A model generated the notes under the pieces. That model saw only the letters and a program-made list of their open reading frames with translations, was not told the DNA's origin and ran no database searches. A stretch of DNA of 5,156 nucleotides, taken from assembly GCA_019348365.1 (NCBI GenBank), contig JAHWJO010000367.1, positions 1 through 5,156 of the forward strand, written 5' to 3'. Below are positions 5,136 to 5,156 of the stretch, piece by piece. Position numbers and translations under genes: made by a program. How positions within the stretch are numbered: the stretch's first letter is position 1; the number at the start of each line of letters is the position of its first letter. Source of the stretch: Armatimonadota bacterium (GTDB taxonomy: Bacteria > Armatimonadota > DTGP01 > JAHWJO01).

Positions 5136-5144
5136 TGTTAGAAT
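5136..5144 (+). promoter_or_regulatory. Possible extended -10 promoter for a gene beyond the right edge
   Basis: TGTTAGAAT has the TG dinucleotide and a TAGAAT hexamer of an extended -10 promoter, five of six consensus bases. No convincing -35 element is found 16-18 bases upstream. Transcription would begin near 5151, just before the window ends, so the gene served cannot be named. Confidence 0.3.
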
Positions 5145-5156
5145 CCGGCACTTGCT

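Overview
The window comes from a bacterial chromosome. Its coding sequence is GC-rich with strong G/C preference at third codon positions, and the gaps between genes are clearly more AT-rich. No gene here fixes the phylum. The secreted protein with a YYPLTVGNRW...W motif and a WYAPGVGVV motif, the DUF2089-type regulator and the intergenic CHSERSEES-type inverted repeats are a combination I associate with Acidobacteriota and similar deep-branching groups such as Chloroflexota or Armatimonadota. That assignment is an inference and is weakly held.

Layout: the window opens inside purA (adenylosuccinate synthetase), whose last 223 codons end at 673 and are followed by a strong intrinsic terminator. 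The next 426 bases hold a candidate promoter and the first copy of a complex inverted repeat. A secreted protein of unknown function follows (1100-1978), then an 8-bp tandem repeat starting almost at its stop codon and a second intrinsic terminator (2169-2197). An AT-rich control region (about 2200-2330) carries a promoter with a perfect palindrome between its -35 and -10 elements. Downstream lies a small zinc-ribbon/helix-turn-helix protein of the DUF2089 type (2336-2743). After a 167-base gap with a possible second promoter and palindrome comes a 621-residue protein (2911-4776), then a terminator (4821-4851), a second and larger copy of the inverted repeat (4887-5107) and a possible extended -10 promoter for a gene beyond the right edge.

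The most interesting part is the pair at 2336-4776. The DUF2089-type protein ends in a short helical hairpin (LEDLNAGRMSAEEAVQVLE), and the 621-residue protein begins with the same kind of hairpin (LQMLQEGKISLEEAERLL). This is the SHOCT-like segment known from the N-terminus of YvlB/LiaX-type envelope-stress proteins. In the large protein the segment is followed by a Gly/Arg-rich linker, a charged helical stretch, exactly 60 consecutive pentapeptide repeats (about 15 turns of a four-sided beta-helix) and a short C-terminal piece resembling the start of a DUF4097 beta-repeat domain. I infer a regulator/effector pair, possibly sensing envelope or DNA stress, in which the usual DUF4097 body has largely been replaced by a pentapeptide beta-helix. 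The function is unproven.
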